Made by a program: the position numbers and the translations under genes
In this document: one piece after another, positions 59,346 through 64,000 of the stretch
How positions within the stretch are numbered: the stretch's first letter is position 1
How the letters are laid out: each line of letters begins with the position of its first letter
Notes under the pieces: model-generated
The model's database searches: none
The model's input: only the letters and a program-made list of their open reading frames with translations
What the model was told of the DNA's origin: nothing
Assembly: GCA_030737875.1 (NCBI GenBank)
Contig: CM060918.1
Location: 769,972,552-770,036,551, forward strand
Reading direction: 5' to 3'
From: Allium sativum
Lineage: Eukaryota > Streptophyta > Magnoliopsida > Asparagales > Amaryllidaceae
DNA: 64,000 nucleotides

Positions 59346-59830
59346 CGAGCCTAGTTAATCGAATCGAATTGGCCGAACCAAGCAAGTCGAGTTAAGTTAG
59401 TCAAGTTAGTCCAGTCTCGTTAATCGAATCGAATTGGTCGAACCAAGTAAGTCGAGTTAAGTTAGTCAAGTTAGTCGAGCCTAGTTAATCGAATCGAATT
59501 GGTCAAACCAAGTAAGTCGAGTTAGTCGAGTCAAGTTAAGTTAGTCGAGTTAAGTTCATCGAGTTAAATTTATCGATGTTAGTTTCATCGAAAGGAGTTA
59601 TCGATGTTAGTTTCATCGAAAGGAGTTATCGATGTTAGTTTCATCGAAGGGAGTTATCGATTATAGTTTAATCGAAGTGAGATTTTCAAATATGAGATAT
59701 TTGAAAAGGAAGAGTTATCGAATATTAGTTATTCGAAGAGAGATTATCGAATATCGTTTATTCGAGAAGGAGTTAATCGAATATAGGTTATTCGAAGAAG
59801 AGTTAATCAAATAGAGATTTCTCGAGGAGA
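59346..59830. repeat. 65-, 28- and 33-bp tandem repeats with TCGA cores
   Basis: GTTAATCGAATCG at 59354, 59419 and 59484 (65 bp). ATCGATG/ATCGATT at 59572, 59600, 59628 and 59656 (28 bp). ATCGAAT...ATTCGA units of about 33 bp at 59700-59820. The block upstream at 58140-58300 has GAATATTTATAAA units. Confidence 0.92.
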
Positions 59831-61993
59831 GTAAATCCGCGAATTCGATTATATCGAATTCGGGAAAGTACTTATACTTTCCAGTGTTTAAATAGAAATT
59901 TATTTATATTTAAATAAATAAGTGTTAGGTTAATTATTCACTAATAAGAATAGAAGTTATAATTAAAGTTAGATAATTCGAAAGGAGGGATTATAACGTT
60001 AACGTTATAACCAATGTTTTAAATATAGAAGTGGATTAGTAAAATTGGATACGAGAAAGGCGTAAAGAAGTTGTTAAAGATTAAAAGATAAACTTTGACC
60101 ATTTCGAAGTTATAACGTTGTTCAGTTAAGGTCTGAGAGGTAATTATACCCCAACTTGAGTGACTTCCTTCTTAACTAAGAAATGGTAAGGTTTGATCGT
60201 AAAGGAGTTTTGGAAATGTTTTCCAAACGAGAATCAGAAATGTTTTCTGATAAAATAAAATAAGAATTTAGAATATAGGGAAACATGAGATAAGTAAATA
60301 AATGAACTAAAGAGATTAATGTTAAATGATGTTTGTTCGATATAATTTCCATCTGGAAATAATATCGTTGTTTGCACACTTGTTTTTCTTTGATAGTTAA
60401 CTCACAGACTATCGAAGTTTTGACCATTTTAACGTTGTTAATATGGAGAGACCGGTTGGATTATTATCCATAGAAACACTCTGTATTGGCATAAGCGTCG
60501 CGAATCATATATGCCAAAGATAATTGAAGACGGAGTAAAATGCAAGGGCTGTTGTATAAGTCTTAGATAACAGTGACTAAGATGGATATACGGAATAGTG
60601 CCATCGGTTTGTCCAGTCCCAGGACAACTTGTATGGACGAAGGTATGACAGAGTATATCCAATGGATCGCGTAAGTTGATCTGTTCAAACGTATTCACGT
60701 TTGGTGGCAGAGGAATTCGTTTCTCTTAGCTGTATACCCGTGTTATTTTTGGATAAGTCAATTTGTGATTTGGCGGGTATGACGATGTGACATTCTAAGT
60801 GAATGAGGATGACTTGTATGAATGAATGTCTGACAAAGTATTTCCAGAAAGGTCACGTACATTGATTTCTTCAACCGTACCAAGAGTGGAAGCGAAGAAG
60901 GAAACTTCTTTAGCTAACACGTAATGTACTGTTGTAGACGTCAATTAGTGATTTTCGATGGACCTAACAATGTGGCATTCGAAGTGAATCTGATGTGATG
61001 ATAAAGCGTAGCTTCTAGCCTCATCAACCAGTAAATGACAGAAATCGGGCAGGCAGCATGGCTAAGTCGGTCGCACCGAAGTAGGGTGTATAATCACCTA
61101 TCTAGAGAATATTCATTTGTTTCTTAAATCTATCAATGTTGTCCCATATATATACGGGAACGGTTGCTGATCCCAACCGTTGGTGATGTACATTCGATAC
61201 ACTCAAGCAAAATGAGTGGTCGGTCATGTGTGGCTGAGTTGCAAGATGTTCTTGTTGAACTCCAGTGTATCGTTCCTAGAGTACACTGATCGAAAGGTGG
61301 TTCCATACCTTGTCATAGTTGGAAATCCATTATCCAATACGTGCTTGCGATTTTGATTGTATACTATATATGTAGAACGTGAGATGAAAGCGTTTCTGCT
61401 AGTTGATATCTATTTGTACATAGACATTATTAAAATATCAAAAGGGTTTTGATATAAAGATATTTTGGATTCTCATAAGGGAAAAACCCGTTCCGTTCTA
61501 CGGCGTGGTCTTATGAGATATCATTTACTTGTTCATATACTTGTTTAAACTGTTTTACTCATACCAGTCCCATGACTGACCCGGAGTTTATTTGTTTTGT
61601 TTTCCCTAAACTCTTGGGTGCCTAATTTTGTACGGGCAGTCAAGTAGTCAGGAATTTACAGATATACTGGAAGAGCGTGGAGCAGGAGGCTTCAAGATCA
61701 TATAGCTATAGTTATTTCCGCTGTGTTGTAAGTGATGTACTCTGATAAGTGCAATTGTATACATAACTGTTATATTTCAAAGTTATGTTATCTATTATAT
61801 GTTATTCATTCCGATGTGAGGTTCGTGTTACTCTGATGTTGTGTTCTTCTTCTTCTTCTATTCTAAGTTTCTATCTTATCTATTCTCACCTTCTAATTTC
61901 TTTCATTAATTAACAGGATTTTTCGATGTTTTGGTTATCGACGTCGAGCTTATGTCGATAACCAAAGTCACCGAAAATCCGGGTTGTTACTGT

Positions 61994-62011
61994 TGGTATC
62001 AGAGCCAGGTT
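61994..62011 (+). other. primer binding site, initiator tRNA-Met
   Basis: TGGTATCAGAGCCAGGTT, 18-base match to the complement of iMet. Confidence 0.95.
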
Positions 62012-63304
62012 AAGAATTACTTGGCTCTGTGGCGTGACTCGGTAGAGATAGGGTTTGTAACACCCTAGATTGAGTTTGAGTGTATATATACGAGTGCGTA
62101 TTTGTATTTGATATAAAAATGGTTTAATATTGTGGAGATTCATTGGCTGAGTTGTTTATGAGTTCTGGTCGATCAGTTTGATCCACTGTATCGGTACGAG
62201 TAAATAAACACTTGAATACGATGGACCGACACAGTATGGATATGTGATATATTATCATATATAGGTTGTGACTATAATCGAGTAAGATTATAACATGTGA
62301 AATGGTTATATATAACTAATCAAAATTTATATAAGTGAATTATATGAAATTAAGATGAATTAAAGATGAATTTAAATCAGATTTGGAATTAAAATAAGGA
62401 AATTTTAAGTTCCTGGGAGATTTTGAAATGTTTTCAAAATGGAAGTATTTAGTAATGGTATTGAAAATGATATAGTATTGAAATCACTTGGGTCGCTGGA
62501 AAATAATTCCGATGATGACTGCGCAGTATCATCGGTGTGATTTTCGAGTTCTAAGTGGTGGATTACTACCAGAGATTTTGAATTGAATTGTTTTGAGAAA
62601 ACAAGTGTTTAGAAATTCAAAGGTTTTGAATTGGCAGTATGATTTCAAATTGATTTGAAATTTACCCAGGAATTTAAGTTCTAGAAATTAAAATTTAACT
62701 AATGATGTTAAATAAAATGAGATGGTAAAAATAAATTGAAATTTAACTTGAACATAGTTAAATAGAATTGAATTGGGTTAGAGAATAATCTGTTATGGAA
62801 TTGGGTTGATGAGTTAAGAATTTGAAATTTGATACTGGGGTTTGAATAAAATTCGGTTTGGATTTGAGGATATGAACTGATTGGAATTTGATTGAGATAA
62901 CACTGGTATATGCTGAGTTGATAGCATATGGAAGTGGTAGGGATATAATGATATGCCCAACAAAAAGGTACAAGTTTATATTATATATGGATTTGAGATT
63001 TTGATGGGCCGAATTGGCAAGCCGCTTGGCTGTTTGATTTTCTTTTGGGTTGGAGATGGCCCAGAGAGGCGAGCTGGAGTTTGAGCTATTGACCAGTACA
63101 AAGGAGGTGCTGGCGAAATTTTCCGAAAATTTAAAGTGTTAGAAAATTTTCAGCATTTTTGAAAATTTTAGTTAGTCGGAAGGAATTAATATTTTAGTCG
63201 ATATTAATCGGTTCAGTTGAAATCAGAAATAAGAGGTAAACAAATCTTAGGAGTTCCAATATATAGGGTCGTCCTCTAACTTAGCAATTTCGAGGACGAA
63301 ATTA
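62012..63304 (+). other. internal domain without genes
   Basis: 62990-63145 matches 46860-47010 of the nested element (GGCGAAATTTTCCGAAAATT, CGCTTGGCT). TTTCGAGGACGAAAT precedes the PPT. No ORF supported. Confidence 0.8.
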
Positions 63305-63321
63305 TTTTAAGTGGGGAAGAA
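63305..63321 (+). other. polypurine tract
   Basis: TTTTAAGTGGGGAAGAA, adjacent to the second LTR. Confidence 0.9.
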
Positions 63322-64000
63322 TGTAATGACCCGCATTTTCTACGATATATAATTAATTTATTTAATTATATAATTGGTGATTTAGAGAAGTTAATGATCG
63401 TTTAATTAAATAATATTGAATATTTAATAAATAATTATAATATAATAATATATTATAATGTCGAAATAGTCGGAAATAGTGAAATTCACAATATCGTGTG
63501 AGTTGAATAACATACGAGATTTGGTGGAGTTTCAATTCGAAATATAATAACGATTATATTGAATCGACGATAATTGAACGTATAGTTTATAATATATTTA
63601 TAAATGAGCTTGAAATGGCGCTGCAGTTCGCTATTTGGCGATTCGAACTTCAACTGAATGTACAGGATTCGTTTTAAGCCGGATTTCTGTGAAACAAGAA
63701 ACGTGTGGAGCTGGTGGAGTATATCTTTCTAGTGGAAGAGAAAAATCGGGATTTCGTTGGGTAAATTTTGATGTACGTCCAAATCAAATTTCAGAAAAGT
63801 CGCTGCGGAACTCCTTTATAATTCGTAACGCTTTATATACGTTATAAAAGGATTTTCGATATAAATTGAATATCGATAAATCTGAAATCTGAAATATCAA
63901 GCTGTAAATTCTGATATGATATTCTGAAGCTGTACGATATCATATGTGGCGATATACGATAATATAAATTTATTTATATTTAATTTAATAATATTTAAAT
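63322..64000 (+). repeat. second LTR, truncated by window end
   Basis: TGTAATGACCCGCATTTTCT; it follows 55819-56500 base for base apart from scattered changes. Confidence 0.93.

Larger units (their letters stand above)
55819..61991 (+). repeat. 6.2-kb left LTR
   Basis: TGTAATGACCCG...CCGGGTTGTTACT; the last base departs from the usual CA. U3 core at about 56110-56300 (GGCGCTGCAGTTCGC, AAGCCGGATTTCTGTGAAAC). A less AT-rich stretch at 57100-57560, a donor-like GTGAGTAAATCTCAC at 57780, palindromic arrays 58140-59830, and a 3' part related to 13354-15145 follow. ORFs inside are not supported. Confidence 0.88.
55819..64000 (+). mobile_element. non-autonomous Tekay-type element with giant LTRs, 3' end outside window
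   Basis: LTR 55819-61991 (6173 bp), internal 61992-63321 (1330 bp), second LTR from 63322 on. An 18-base perfect iMet PBS and a PPT define it. The first 679 bp of the two LTRs are very similar, with scattered differences. No gag or pol is present: the LTR exceeds the internal domain more than fourfold. Confidence 0.92.

Noticed and set aside
58716..59830. Regularly spaced repeats resembling a CRISPR array
   Set aside because: Units are contiguous with no unique spacers, and the context is a plant LTR.
62055..62070. TGTAACACCCTAG as another LTR start
   Set aside because: It lies just after the iMet PBS with no PPT before it and no partner end.

Overview
This is plant nuclear DNA, most likely from a eudicot, in a transposon-dense (heterochromatin-like) region. 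No intact host gene is visible. Nearly everything recognisable is an LTR retrotransposon of a plant Ty3/gypsy lineage: Athila (PBS complementary to tRNA-Asp), Tekay/Del chromovirus (PBS complementary to initiator tRNA-Met) and Tat/Ogre-like (PBS complementary to tRNA-Asn). A probable Ty1/copia LTR remnant is also present. The intervening DNA is AT-rich and full of tandem repeats.

Layout. 1-9395: Athila element on +, 5' LTR outside the window, gag-pol broken by stops, 3' LTR at 7948-9395. 9398-9645: broken coiled-coil reading frame directly beside that LTR. 10010-13353: decayed Tat-like element on -, with degenerate gag, tRNA-Asn PBS and one LTR, rich in small hairpin modules. 13354-24889: pile of related long Tekay-type LTR fragments on both strands, with large palindromic tandem arrays and one gag remnant on - (19376-19810). 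24890-25822 plus 37427-40891: an older - strand LTR split by a young, apparently intact Tekay element (25823-37421) with perfect 5-bp TSDs (TAATG), 3.2-kb LTRs and a 1463-codon uninterrupted Gag-Pol ending in a chromodomain. 40892-42777: unresolved DNA with a copia-like LTR remnant. 42778-52991: Athila-derived non-autonomous element, itself containing a nested 3.9-kb non-autonomous Tekay-type element (44698-48599, TSD AAATC). 52992-53230: a second PBS and leader stub. 53231-55818: unresolved. 55819-64000: non-autonomous Tekay-type element with a 6.2-kb LTR, only a 1.3-kb internal domain, and a second LTR running off the window.

How the pieces relate. The intact Tekay element can supply Gag, protease, RT, RNase H, integrase and chromodomain. 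The two non-autonomous Tekay-type elements keep only the cis signals (LTR, iMet PBS, 3' UTR motif, PPT) and would depend on such a donor. The 42778-52991 element shares its 3' UTR blocks with the Athila element at 1-9395 in the same way.

Most interesting observations. (1) The intact Tekay element has a splice-donor-like GTGAGT just after its presumed transcription start and a strong acceptor one base before the gag ATG. The gag remnant at 19810 has an equivalent acceptor two bases before its ATG, and donor-like motifs recur in the other long LTRs. This suggests a leader intron that would remove most of the giant R/U5 and the PBS from the translated mRNA. (2) The long LTRs carry arrays of unrelated sequence whose units are nearly all inverted repeats, several with paired changes that keep the hairpin. 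(3) A 12-bp GTCGAC array upstream of the Tekay TATA box differs in copy number between the two near-identical LTRs.
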